Positions 1-13,000 of a stretch of 64,000 bases of DNA are shown here, one piece after another. How positions within the stretch are numbered: the first letter of the stretch is position 1; each line of letters begins with the position of its first letter. The position numbers and the translations under genes were made by a program. The notes beneath the pieces are model-generated. The model was given only the letters and a program-made list of their open reading frames with translations. It searched no databases and was not told the origin of the DNA. The stretch is taken from positions 27,456,501-27,520,500 of the forward strand of contig NC_088787.1 of assembly GCF_949628265.1 (NCBI RefSeq). The letters are read 5' to 3'. The stretch comes from Cloeon dipterum (lineage: Eukaryota > Arthropoda > Insecta > Ephemeroptera > Baetidae).

Positions 1-1120
<1,120 letters not shown>

Positions 1121-2231
1121 GTTTGGTACAAAAATCCTCTTTTCAATTTGTATAAGTATAATTTTAATTATGATACACATTATTTGTAAGTGGAAGGAGT
1201 TAAAATTTTGACCCTTAACTGTAACCACTTTAACTTCACTTAGCTGTTCACTGTTCAAATCAAATATTCGCGAATTAAATCAATCTTGATGTACATTATG
1301 CCATTTTTTTATTTGGAAAATTACCTGAGAACCAGTGAGAATTAGACTATCAATTGTTATTCTTTTTTCTTAGGTCTTGCAGGGGGTTTAAGAGAGTACT
1401 TACTACTTATTTTAAAGTCACGCGCCTTTAAGGAACGCCATCCTGAAAAGTCACGGAAACAATTTAATTCTTGGGCTCGTGTTTATCATTTCTCAAAATT
1501 GTTCGCTTTTCTGAAAGCCTTACCCAATTTATTTTATGTATTTATTTATTCGTTAATTCAAATTGAAACGATATTATAATGAAGAATAAGTTAAGTGATT
1601 ATTGTAGCCAGATTATCTATAGTCTTTGGTCACTTCTTGAACATATTTGGCATGTCAGTTTGTCATGAAAAATCTTTCACATCGGTATGCATTTTTTGGA
1701 TTCCTCTGTGAGCTAACTTGCATAAATTGCTCCTCGGCATATTTTTAGTCAAAAATATAAGGCAGGAACGTGAACCAATTTAGGTTACTAGGTTAAATAG
1801 CAACGCAACCAATTTATCTTTGGACCTTATAGTAAACATTCAAAAAATTTGAGCCATGAAAATTGTTTTACTCCGCATCAGCAAAGTAGCTTTTGTAGAT
1901 GTTGTGCTATCAAACATGTTGCATTCCCAGATTCCATTAAACTTTTTATTTATGTTCTGCACAATTTAGGAAGGGAGTGTAAAATATTCCATGTCATAGC
2001 TATTTGTTGTGATTCAGCTGTGGTGAGCGAAATTTTAAGCATCAAATAGGGTTCGTTCAAACAACAGGTTTTAATGTTAATTCATTGTTTATTTGTTTAC
2101 AAAGATTTACAACAAGACATATAAACGAGGAACATAAATTAATTTGCAATTTTTTAGGAGTGCAAGTTTTGTACAAAATGAGATAGCTACAAAACAGTAA
2201 TAATTACACACAAATGCGATATTTCAATAAC
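1121..2231. other. Convergent intergenic / 3' UTR region
   Basis: AT-rich stretch between the tail-to-tail HP1 and resilin-like genes. It should contain both 3' UTRs. A weak ATTAAA (1274-1279) could serve HP1. On the other strand an AATAAA at 2093-2088 lies about 140 bases after the resilin-like stop codon. A 66-codon open frame at 1849-2049 shows no recognisable protein features. Confidence 0.6.
2088..2093 (-). terminator. Polyadenylation signal of the resilin-like gene
   Basis: AATAAA on the minus strand about 140 bases downstream of the TAA at 2234-2232. It is the nearest canonical hexamer after the stop. Confidence 0.5.
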
Positions 2232-5200
2232 TTAGTAGACATATCCTTGCGATCCGGTCGGGCCACGGTGGGAAGGTGTTCCGTAGTTGGGGGAGGGAGC
2301 GGCTCTGCTTCCACCCGCATTGAAGTTGTCCTGAGAAGCACCGAAGTTCTGGGGAACCTGCTCAGCGTTGAAGCGGGGTCCAGAGGGTACTCCTGCGGGA
2401 GAATAGGGACCACTGTTGGAACCTCCTGCAATGGAAGATGATTTCGGGTCAGAAAACTCACTAGGAGTCAGATCATTGGAAGCGGAGGTTGAGGTTCCTT
2501 GAGCTGGCCTCACGTTTTGGCCCGGAATAGCGTTGCTTCCTGTAAAAGTGTTTGATGCGCCGCTAAAAGCAGGACTAGTTGTTCCAGACACCGCATTAGG
2601 GCGATTATCAAAAGCAGGACTAGAACCAGGTTGATTAAAGGAGCCAGGTATCGAAAAAGAACCGAAGCCAGGGTTAGTTGCTGTGTTTTGACCAGTACTT
2701 TGTTGGACCTGGCCAGGTCTGTTGGCAGCTGAATTTAGGTTGTTTTGCGCTCCCTGTCCAGGACCAAACGCAGACTGTCCCTGTCCAGGGTTGGGAGCAG
2801 ATTGACCTTGTCCTTGCGTTTGGCCAGGATTGTTAGTGGCTGGGCTGATAGGTCGTTGTTCAGGGTTAATGAAAAAATTTTGTCCAGCTCCCGCATTAGG
2901 GCGATTATCAAAAGCAGGATTAGAGCCTGGCTGGTAATAATTGCCAGGTGTTGAAAAAGAACCAAATCCAGAATTAGTTGCAGGGCCTTGGCCTACATTT
3001 GATGGCTGGGCTTGACCAGCGTTGCTGTTTTGCGTCCCTAGTCCAGGTTCAAATGCAGACTGTGCCTGTCCGGGGTTGGGAGCAGGTCTTTGGGATGGAC
3101 CAGGATTCACTGAGGGATTGGTAGTGACTGGCCGTTGTTCAGGGTTAACGAAAATATTTTGTCTGGGATTATTGAATGAACCTTGGAAATTCTGAGGTTG
3201 GTTAGTATTTTGCGGAAGCGAGGAAGCAGCGTTTTCGTTAGTTGTGGGAAGCTGGCCTTGCCCGCCAGGGCTGGGCGCAGAATTTCCCACTAGCGGCTGA
3301 GCGAAGTTAGTCTGGCTACCCACAAACACCGGACCACCAGCTATCGGTGCAGCGTTACCTTGGGCGGGAGCTCCATAGTTGCTACCTGGAGCCTGAGGGG
3401 AGGGAGAGCCGAATGTTGGGGACGGTGAGCCACCGAATCCGGCGTTTCCGCCGAAACCTTGGGCTGGCTGGCTGGACGGTGCAGAAGGACGCTGGTTAGG
3501 CGCGCCGTAGGTCGAGGAAGGCTGCTGCGGCTGCTGAGCGCCAAAGTTGTTGCCTCCTGCGCTGGGGGCGCCGTAGTTCTGGGAAGGTTGCTGCTGGGGA
3601 CCGAAGTTGTTTCCTCCAGCAGAGGGCGCTCCATAGTTCTGGGAAGGAGCAGAAAATCCGCCCTGGCTTGGTCCTCCTTGAGGGTAGCCGCCCTGGTTTC
3701 CACTGGGGTAGCCTCCTTGTTGCTGAGCACCGCCAGCAGGGGCAGAGCTAGGGGCACCGTACGACTGAGAGGGCTGCTGGGCTGGGCTGGAGCCTCCAGA
3801 TGGGTATCCTCCGAAGCCACCGCTGCTGGCGCCTCCGAATTGCTGCTGGTTGCTCAGTGTGTTCTGCCTGGGGTCGTTAGCATAGGTGTTGCTAGCAGGA
3901 CCAAGACCAAAGTTGCCTGTGAAAGGAGATATTTAAAATATTTTAGTGCAAATTCTCGTTTTTCTCGTTTAAGCTTTCTTAAGGCTCAGAGTTGGGACTT
4001 AGAAATATGCTATGACGAAGAGTAAAATAAATAATTTAAGATTAAATTAAGCCAATGTTGAAAAAAATGTTCTAGTGGCTATAGAGGTGTATCAGAATAA
4101 TTTCAATTGTACTCATCCGAGGTTGTTTAATTTAATCATACAAATAGATATCCATTTGGATTTTAGTTTGGAATAGCTGCACAGTTGTATATAGAATTTG
4201 ATTTTGTTTTTATGTGCAGACCGATTAGATATCCGTTCCAAATCCGTTTTTCTTTATGGGATGGATCAGGAGTAACAATTAACACATCTGTTTTTTGAGA
4301 TATTGGCTGTTAACGAAACGAAAATATTTGATAGAAACGGCTTTAATTTAATTTGGTTTTTGCTACCTTTTTAAAAATGTTTGATTTACTATTTTGATAT
4401 ACGTTGAAAATTTTTAAAACGTAAAACTAACCATTGTTGGGTGTTCCGTACGACTGAGAAGGCGCTTGAGCAGCTCCAGTATTTCTGCTGGGCGCTCCAT
4501 ACGATTGAGATGGTGCCTGGGGCGCGGCGTTAGGTGCTCCATATGATTGGGACGGGGCCTGTTGACGAGGGTTTGAGGCAGCAGGGGTCGGGCCTTGGGG
4601 TGCGGCGCTGGGAGCTCCATACTGCTGGGATGGGGCTTGAGGTGCGGAGTTAGGGGTTCCATAAGTCTGAGAAGGCTGCTGGGGAGCGGAGTTTGGGGTG
4701 CCGAAAGATGGGCCGGACTGTTGAGGGGCGCCGTAAGTTGAGGCAGGAGCCGAGAAACTAGGCTGGCTTGCGCCACCTCTAGGGTATCCTGATCCGCCAG
4801 CATTATTATTCTGGTTGCCGAATGACGACTGCTGCTGGCCAAATCCAGCACTGGGGACACCGTACGATTGAGAGGGCTGCTGAGGGGCGGCATTGCCAGG
4901 AGCTCCAAAGGACTGGGAAGGCTGCTGTCCAAATCCAGAAGCAGGACCAGCACTGGGAGCGCCGTACGATTGAGAGGGCTGAGCGGAAGAGGGCCTAGAA
5001 CCTGAGGAAGGTGCACCGTAGCTAGAAGAGGGCTGCTGACCTCCAAATCCACCGCTGGGACTAGCACTGGGAGCGCCGTACGATTGAGAGGGCTGAGCGG
5101 AAGTCGGCCTAGAACCTGAGGAAGGTGCACCGTAGCTAGAAGAGGGTTGCTGACTTCCAAATCCACCAGAGCTTCCAGAGGACTGGCCTCCAAAACCTGA

Positions 5201-6958
5201 GGGGCCTGCGTTGCTAGGTGCGCCGTAAGACTGCGAGGGCTGCTGCTGTTGCTGCTGCTGTCCGCCGAATCCTCCCTGCCTTCCACCGCCGCTAGGTGCG
5301 CCATATTGTTGAGAAGGTTGCTGAGGCCTACCAGCACTGGGGGCGCCGTACAGACCGGATGGCTGTTGAGTACCAAATCCTCCGGCACCGCCGCTGGGTG
5401 CTCCGAATCCGCCGCTGGGGCCGCTGCTGGGTGCTCCATAAGACTGGGAAGGACGCTGGGCGCTGGGAGCGCCAAAGCCCTGCGAGGACTGCTGGGGAGC
5501 GCTAGGGGCACCATAGCTCTGCGAGGGTTGCTGGGGGGCTGCAGGTCTGGGTCCGGAGGGTGCGCCATAAGATGAGGAAGGCTGCTGTCCGCCAAAACCA
5601 CCGCCGGATGGGGCGCTAGGGGCGCCATAAGACGACGAGGGAGCGCTGAACTGGCGAGGTGCGTTGTTTCCAGATGAACCAAAGGAGGAGGGCAGACGAC
5701 CGCTGCCTTGACCTCCGGACAGTCCTCCGAATCCAGGGCTCTGCTGAGAAGGAGCGCCGTAGGAGTTGGACGGCTGCGACTGCGGGAAGGAAGCAACAGT
5801 CTGACCGTTCCTGCTGTTGGGCGAGCTGCCGGTGTTGATGGGTCTACCAGGCGAGAACGCGGGAGGACCATAGGAGGTAGACGGCGTGTTGGCGCTGGCG
5901 ATCGGAGCTGAAATCCGGAAATTATGGGGTGAGTGAAAGATTCAATCTTTCTGGGGGTTTTACCCTCTCGCTTCTTGGCAGCAGCACTTTTGCCCTTCGT
6001 CACGGCTGCGTCGGCGGTAATCGCCAGAGCAGCTAGCAAAACTGCAAGCACCTGAAAATCACGAGGTTTTAAAATTAAAATATGTGCTATAAATAAGGAA
6101 ACGGGTCTACCGTCGCGTTTTTTTATCAATTATATCACACAGGCGTGTTATGATGAAATTTTGAACGATCTTAGGATTTTGTTGCGTGCATCCGCTAAAA
6201 AAATAATGATGATAGCATCAGGAAGGTGCGAACAAGTGCAGCTCAAAGCATTGAATGAGCGGCGGCGGCGCCCACACAATGCCTTTGCGTGTGAGACTTG
6301 TTAAAACTTTCGCCCTCTAGTAATTACTCTGCGCGCGGCATCAGCCTGTAGGAAATCTGGCTTTGTGTATCTAATTGTAATTACAGAGATTGAAAATACA
6401 AGCAATGCACTCTGCAGTTAATCCAATTTTATTGTTATTCACCTAATTTGACCATTGTCGGTTTCTCTCTAGGTTTCTAAGACAGCAATTTAGTGAAGTG
6501 TGATGTGAATTTTGTATGTGGATGAAAGTTAACTGGTCTTTACTGTAAGTGTTAACTTTGCAAAATTAAAATTACTCCACCAGACATTCAAGTATAATAA
6601 TAAAAACTTGAGATAAACTTTAATTATATAATTAAGTTAAAATTCTTGAACATTTAACTAACTAGCAAGTTACATATTAATTTACCGATTTTTAATATTA
6701 TATTGTTGGGAGGAAAAAAATATTTGCTTTTTCTATTTTTCAGAGATTGATACTTCATCTATCTAGAGCAAAGTTTCAGTTTTTTTGCAATGAAAAAAAT
6801 GAATAATTTCGCATATCCTGATGTGACGTTTTATGTATATATAAAAATACAAATCATACTTGTCATGGAAAATACTTGCAATCTTTTAGGTTGCTGGTTG
6901 TTGCGGTTAAAAGTTACTATTTTAAATACATAAAGAAAATGGTTTAACTCACCCTCAT
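2232..6958 (-). CDS. Resilin-like elastomeric secreted protein (PSQSYGAP repeats)
   Basis: Coding exons: 6958-6953, 6051-5964, 5907-4432, 3916-2232; joined length 3255 bases, 1084 residues. Exon 1 carries only ATG AGG before a GTGAGT donor, the two-codon first exon common in insect cuticle genes. Exon 2 gives a signal peptide (MRVLAVLLAALAITADA) and a basic stretch ending KKRE. Residues about 36-710 hold roughly 26 copies of an octapeptide of type PSQSYGAP or PSSSYGAP with Gly/Gln/Ser/Pro-rich spacers, the hallmark of resilin exon-1 elastic repeats. From about residue 720 to the end the repeats change to NPGQ/GFGSF/FDNRPNA/NPEQRP motifs. I see no Rebers-Riddiford chitin-binding domain, so this is resilin-like rather than classical pro-resilin. 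In the resilin family Tyr residues are joined as di-/trityrosine to make rubber-like matrix; that role is inferred. The protein ends QGYVY then TAA. Confidence 0.85.
2586..3165 (-). repeat. Tandem 300-nt (100-residue) repeat inside the resilin-like gene
   Basis: Two adjacent copies of a 100-codon unit in the C-terminal part of the protein. The sequence encoding FDNRPNA starts at 2591 and recurs, nearly unchanged, at 2891, giving a period of exactly 300 bases. Each unit contains F(V/I)NPEQRP, PNPGQ, SAF(E/G)PG and GFGSFS motifs in the same order. Confidence 0.85.
4951..5155 (-). repeat. Tandem 114-nt (38-residue) duplication in the resilin-like exon 3
   Basis: A unit encoding two SYGAP repeats and a GSRP spacer occurs twice in a row, starting at 4951 and at 5065, with only a few base changes. 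The period of 114 is a multiple of three, so the copy keeps the reading frame. Confidence 0.85.
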
Positions 6959-7045
6959 TGTGGGATGCAAGTGCATTTTTCTGTGCGGTGCGCAAATGAA
7001 GAGGGAAGGTGCGACTGTGTTGTATTATCCCGAGAGGCTGTGCAC

Positions 7046-7081
7046 ACTGATGACTACCTGACACGCGAAGTATGTTTTATA
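7046..7081 (-). promoter_or_regulatory. Core promoter of the resilin-like gene (TATA + initiator)
   Basis: On the minus strand TATAAAAC lies at 7081-7074 and TCAGT, the arthropod initiator core, at 7050-7046. The distance from the first T of TATA to the initiator A (7048) is 33 bases, close to the normal spacing. The start codon at 6958 would then follow a 5' UTR of about 90 bases. No transcript data support this; it is inferred from motif spacing. Confidence 0.6.
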
Positions 7082-10000
7082 GTCGATCCTCCCACCAGCA
7101 TGTGCTGAAGTGCATTTACCACAATCAGCCGCGTCTTATCAATGGAAGGGCAGAGGAGCAGACACCTCGCCAGCGGCAGGGGTTACTGCCTGCAGCGTGT
7201 TGTGCTTTACCGCCACCAGTTACCTCAGGAAGTGAAAGGATGAGCTGCTTCATCGGAGGCTGCTTTGCATACAACACTAAATTATTATTTCCACGGTGAT
7301 GTCATCCCCCGTGCTTTGATCAATAACTGATCGTGTTGACCACTTTATTACTCAATTAATTTTTCAACGCTCAGGTGTAAAGCGTTTCAAAATCATTAAA
7401 CTGAACTCTTCGCCTGTAAAAGTACGTCAAGGCTACCTGATTTAATTGTTACTTGATCTCTCGTAATAACTTTTCGTATCTGATTCTCGTTAATTTTAAT
7501 GATTTTTATTTGTCAATTTTGAAACAAAGCGGTTAGTGCAAAACCTTCAACTTGAGGTCCCTTTACCACACAAAATTATTTTATAATCGAGATTTTTATT
7601 GTTGCGTGCCTTAAAGAAGAATAATCTGCAGTAGTAAAAAATTTAATTAATTTCGAACGTTTTATTTGGCACATTTTAAGATGTGCTCCACAGCAAATTT
7701 TGTAGGTTAATGATCAAAAACTCAAAACTATAAAAACAGCAAGGAAAAATATTTTAAGCTACTCAGAACCAGTGGTTTTCAATAACTTAATAATGAATTT
7801 TTTATGGAAATTTGAAAGTTTTGCAAAAAAATTTGACGACCAAATCTTAACTCTGTAGGATTAATAGTTAATTGAGGATTACCCCCATTCCTTATCTCAA
7901 TTTATATTTTTGAATTTTGTTAATAACAAACAGTAGGTCAAAGCCAAAGACACTTTTCATTAATTTCGGTCAGTACACCTGTTCATGGGATGGATGGGAT
8001 GAAAAATTATAAGTTACTTAGTATCACACTAATATGTGTGTCCTTGAAATGCAAATTGCATGGGTTTTTGCGCAAAAGCCACAATCACACACGCATCTGA
8101 ATAGCGCACCGATAATGACTAGATGGCCATAATAAATAGTTGCATTTCACGATGTGTGCGCATCTCATAAAATTATTTATTGGCAGAAATAATGCGTGAC
8201 GGACACCGATTTGACACACTATTGTGATGTAAGCGTGCAGAAAATAATTTCTATGTTCGGTTTGGCACAGAAAAGAAGCATTCATCTCGGACATTGTCAT
8301 AACACTGCAGATATCACAAAAACTTTCCCCGCGCCAATCCGTGAGAGTCCAACCCAGGAGATCTCAATGCGCACGCGGTCCCGGCACTGCATGCATAATG
8401 CACAGCACATGCCATACAAATGCTCTCCAAGCATATGTTGAATCATTTGGAGTACATTAACGCGATAAATTTCACGCCGTGTGGCTCCTTTGAGCGCACG
8501 CATTTAATTATTCAATAATGACATGGTAGCAGTTAAAAGCGCGAATTTCGTTTCGTGCTTCACTAATTAACACGCGAACCCACTTAATTTATTTTATCAC
8601 AAGCACGTCCCTGCAAATGAAGCTGATTATTTAAGTAATATGCATAATGGTATCTTGCATCTTTCTTGATGAAGAAGTTGGTTTCACTTTTCGTCATGTT
8701 TCGCTCGTGTGTACATCTCCAAAATGAGTAAACCGCGCGGTGGATTTTTTTATTGCTGATTGTAAGCCGTTCAGGGGTGACGGATTTTCAACATTATTAA
8801 ATTAGTGGGGAATTCGATCTCTGACATTCTTAAAGGTTTAACATTATTTGTAATATTTGAAAGATTTTAGGAAATTAACAATATTTGGAAAAATTTGAGT
8901 TAGGAAACTTTACTGATGCAAAATAAAAAATACAATCTCGCAAATTTATAGATATTTCGTTGAATTGTATGATAAATATATGAATTTTCTTGAATTAATA
9001 AAAGCATAAGGATTAACCAAAAAAAAAGTAAATATTTATTATCATTTCGCATCATTTTGTTCTTGTCTAGTTTGATTTATGATAATGGTATCTATATATA
9101 GGCATTTGAAGAGCATCCAAATTATTTCATTGTTATGCAGTCCACTCTTTGACTCACTGGCAAGGTCGCGACTTTTCTAACGTAATGGTTCACTTGGTTC
9201 GTTTTTTAAATTCACAGAATTTGATACATTGCTCCTAGAATCACTATTCAGCGCTCTCTTTAAAAAAACTGTAGGACCGTGGATCGGTGGTGTCTTGAAT
9301 ATTAACTAGCAGAATTCGTCATCTCGGCTTTCTTTTTCTGCTTAATGTCTTCTGGATTTGAAATTCCGTACGTCAAACAGAAATTGTATCAAATTATTTG
9401 TTTTGCGTGACACACTTGGTATATATTATGATGAAAGTGAAATTTGTATGCACTTATCGTCGACTGAATAAAATTCAGCACCGTGTAAATATTGGCCTAA
9501 GCGTGCTGGCGTAGCGGACGCGGAAAAATTTTGCTCGCGATCACCACCTTTCGCATTATAGACAACTCAAAGATTTTTCGGTTGGATATATAGATTTAAA
9601 GATATCAACAAATTTGCTTAAAACAATTGAAAGAGGAAACAGGAAACATTCATGATCATTTTTAAGGCTCAAATAGTGAAATGCGATTTCTTATTTATCG
9701 TATAAGTCATATAATTATAAATCTTTGCGCGTGTGCGTCTCTTCCTGCGCTTATACATCAGTGCTGTAATTTATGCCACTTTAATGGAAATAAACATCTG
9801 CAATTGACATGAGAGTTTAGCACTTTCCTATTAAAACTCGTTTTGTATACTGTAGAAACGACGATGCTTATCGCAAAATATTGTTTAAGTAAAGACACAC
9901 ATGTGTTGAATTTTCTCCAATTAAGCAATGATTAGAATACAATATTTTTAAGATTGAGCTACGTGGATTATCTACTCAGTTAATATATAACGTCATGATT

Positions 10001-13000
10001 CACTCTATATATTTAGGATAATTGGTTCTTTTAATTTAAAAAAATATCATTTGAAAACATTTGAATCGGAGCAAATTGCACATTAAAATTTTGGTGCGTA
10101 TATTTAAGACAGTTCTTTTTAGTAATTTCAAATCAACTATTTTTAAAACCGAAAAGATCACAGGTAGGTTTTTTATATAAAAACCCGGGTAGGGATGTAA
10201 TAATTAATAGCGTCCTCTCCCTTTCCTCACTTCTGTAACCACCGGCGTTGACCAGAAAATTATGATGAAAAATTTTAATGAAATTTTCTTGGAGCTTTCA
10301 ATGGTTGATGCATTATGCAATTAGTCAGCATCTTCTACTTTGTTAATTTTTTTTAAATGTCTTCTTTTTACAATAACCCTCTGCCTTCCACCTCGAAATC
10401 ACAATAGCAATAGCTCACACTAATTAGGTCATTTCCATCTACATAAAGGTATAGTTAGTGAACAAAATGTCAAGCATGCACTGGATCGTCTGTTCAGCAC
10501 GAAACAAAGTGTCTATTCATTCGCTTTGCTTACGCGAATTGTAATAAATTATCTCATGGGGTTGACGTAGACATTAGCGCCGAATTAATAATGCATCAAA
10601 ACCAGTTTCACGTAAGCGTGCATTACATGTCTGGACCATCCGGCTTACTGTGAGCAGCAATTGGAATTCTGTGTGCGCTACTGAATAATAAGTATATTGA
10701 GTCAGTTTATCAGACGGCATATGTGTTCGTGTGCGCGCGGTTTAGCATCAGAGAAAGTTCATCACAAGCGCAGCATGTTCTTGCTCGGTAGACGCGAGAT
10801 GCACCATTCAAAATAGCCGCCTCTCATTGTTCTATAATCCAATTGCAGAGACGTAAGTGTTTGCTTTTGATTTCTCAATCTGGATGCATAAATTTCTCGA
10901 ATCCATCACCTTTTGTTAAGTAAGGGTCAACCATCACGGAAAGTAGACTATGGAGTGCTCTTAATCCGTGTGACTCATCATTGTGCAAAGATTGTTTACA
11001 AGAGCGCGAGTTTTATATCTTTTAATTGCGGTTCACGGACGTGAAAAACAATTTAAACCTTACAAATCATGTTCTGTCCTTCTGCAACCAAATTAAATTA
11101 AAATATCAATCATAGAACGTAATATTAAAAAACTGGACATTTTGCAGGTTTCAATATAAATTTTATTCACTATAAATTATTCATGTGTAAACTAGGTAAT
11201 AACGAGCTCTCATTATCTCACAATATAAATTAAGGTGAGCCTTTCTCGTAGAAAAGAAAAGCTTTCGTGTTAAAGGATAACACGCGCATTGCGTGAAATG
11301 AGCCTCTATCTAGTATTAGAGCCAATGAGTAAAAATAAACACTACGAGAAAACATGGCAATATCTAATGCCAAGTCTGCCATAGCTTCGCTAAAAACTTT
11401 AAAGAACTGAAAACGGCCTCGTTATAGGTTTAAAAATTCTGAGTTCCATAAATATGTAGCTTCCAAATCGTCTTTTAGCCCCGATATAGTAACAGCATGC
11501 TTGTACTATAAAGCATTTAACTAGCCCACTTTGCAGAGCGCTCACCTTGCTCTCTCTCGCGCGAGCGCGCGCGCGCCCACCCCAGGCCACCCATGCAAAC
11601 TTAACCCTATTGTACTTTTTGACTCCCCTTTCGACACGACTGCTCCTCGCTCTACAAGGATAAAATTGCAAGTATTAAGATGACTTCAGGGTTTATCCGA
11701 CGACAAGTAAGAATGAATGAATGAAGAATGAAATGATTTATTTAAATAAAATTACCCTATTGTATTTTAAATAAATATTACATCTTTTCTCGTGTTTTTT
11801 TTATGATAATTTGGAGTAGTGCCTTCTTCACCGCAAAAGGGCACGAACCGACAAGGCTATTACCCTTGGTCCGATAAAATAAAACGTTTCTTCTAAGAAT
11901 GGGAGAATACATCATGCTCCTTGTGGCCTTGTATAAATTAGTGAGTGCATTTTTGTTAAGAAATTTAAAAAAAAACTGATGAGGGTTGAATTGCACTTTC
12001 GCTATTAAAATCTTCATACTAGGCAGATAGCAGAAAAATCCACTGTTGTGGAGTTTGAGCTTTGTGGATACATGCTCACCTAATTTACTTTCATATTTGC
12101 ATAATTATACATCTTATCATTACCATACCTGCTGTTTTATACTTTTAAACTGTACGTTTTACTGCAGTTGCTCGCATTAATTGGAAAAAATTTGCAAATG
12201 CCAAGGAATGGTTCAAAAGAGATCGGTATCTCGATCTTCTCAGGACGTGTTTGAAGAGCATTTATACCTTTCGCTGCAGATTGTGAGCTTTGTCGCACTC
12301 TTTGGCGAGTTAATTTCGATGGCGCTTTCCATACAAAAAGTGAGAATTGCGACTGAAAAGGATACTCTGACTCTCTGAGGTCGCTCGTTCTTGAAGCGAC
12401 AGGTCATTCAGGTTGGAGTAAAGGTTTAATAAGCACTTTCCTCAGGTATAAATGCTCTTGTCGTCTTTCAAGACAGTTTTGACCTTTCACTATCAATCTT
12501 TTCAGACAAAGCTCTCTCAATCTCAACTGCACTCTAATTAAGTGTGAACTTCAGAGCAATGGCAGAAAATTCTGCTATGTGCTCGAGACGCAGAAAATGA
12601 CGCAACAATTATTTCTGTGGTTGGAATACCGGCAGCTTTGTGTTTTCCGAGAGCTGACAAGTGATGCAATTCGCTGGAATCATCAGAAACACGACGAGTT
12701 ATTGTTCTGTCCTAGGCGAACAGAGGCACGTCTTCATCCAATTTTACTGCCGCGCGCGTAGATTTTAGAGAGCAAATAAATTTTGTTTTAGCGTGCTCTC
12801 CGCGCGCGGTTAATAAGTCATGAAACGTCAATTAATCCCATCGCGGCGTGAAAGCTAGCGAGCAGCCGCCAGGTAATTTTGACGGTAGCTCCCAGGAGGA
12901 AATGAATTTTTCATGATATTGAAGAGCCGACGCATGCGGGTCAAAATTGCCTTTATTGCTCTGTCGAATAATTAATAACAACTGCACAGCAGCTTCTGGA

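Noticed and set aside
1849..2049. 66-codon frame, and a short similarity between 328-350 and 1870-1892 (CATCAGCAAAG core)
   Set aside because: The similarity spans only about 22 bases with mismatches and the frame has no recognisable features.
4414..6129. 571-codon open frame on the minus strand
   Set aside because: Only its first part (signal peptide, exon 2) is real. It then reads through an intron into exon 3 in the wrong frame. The repeat frame PSQSYGAP and the splice signals show the correct structure.
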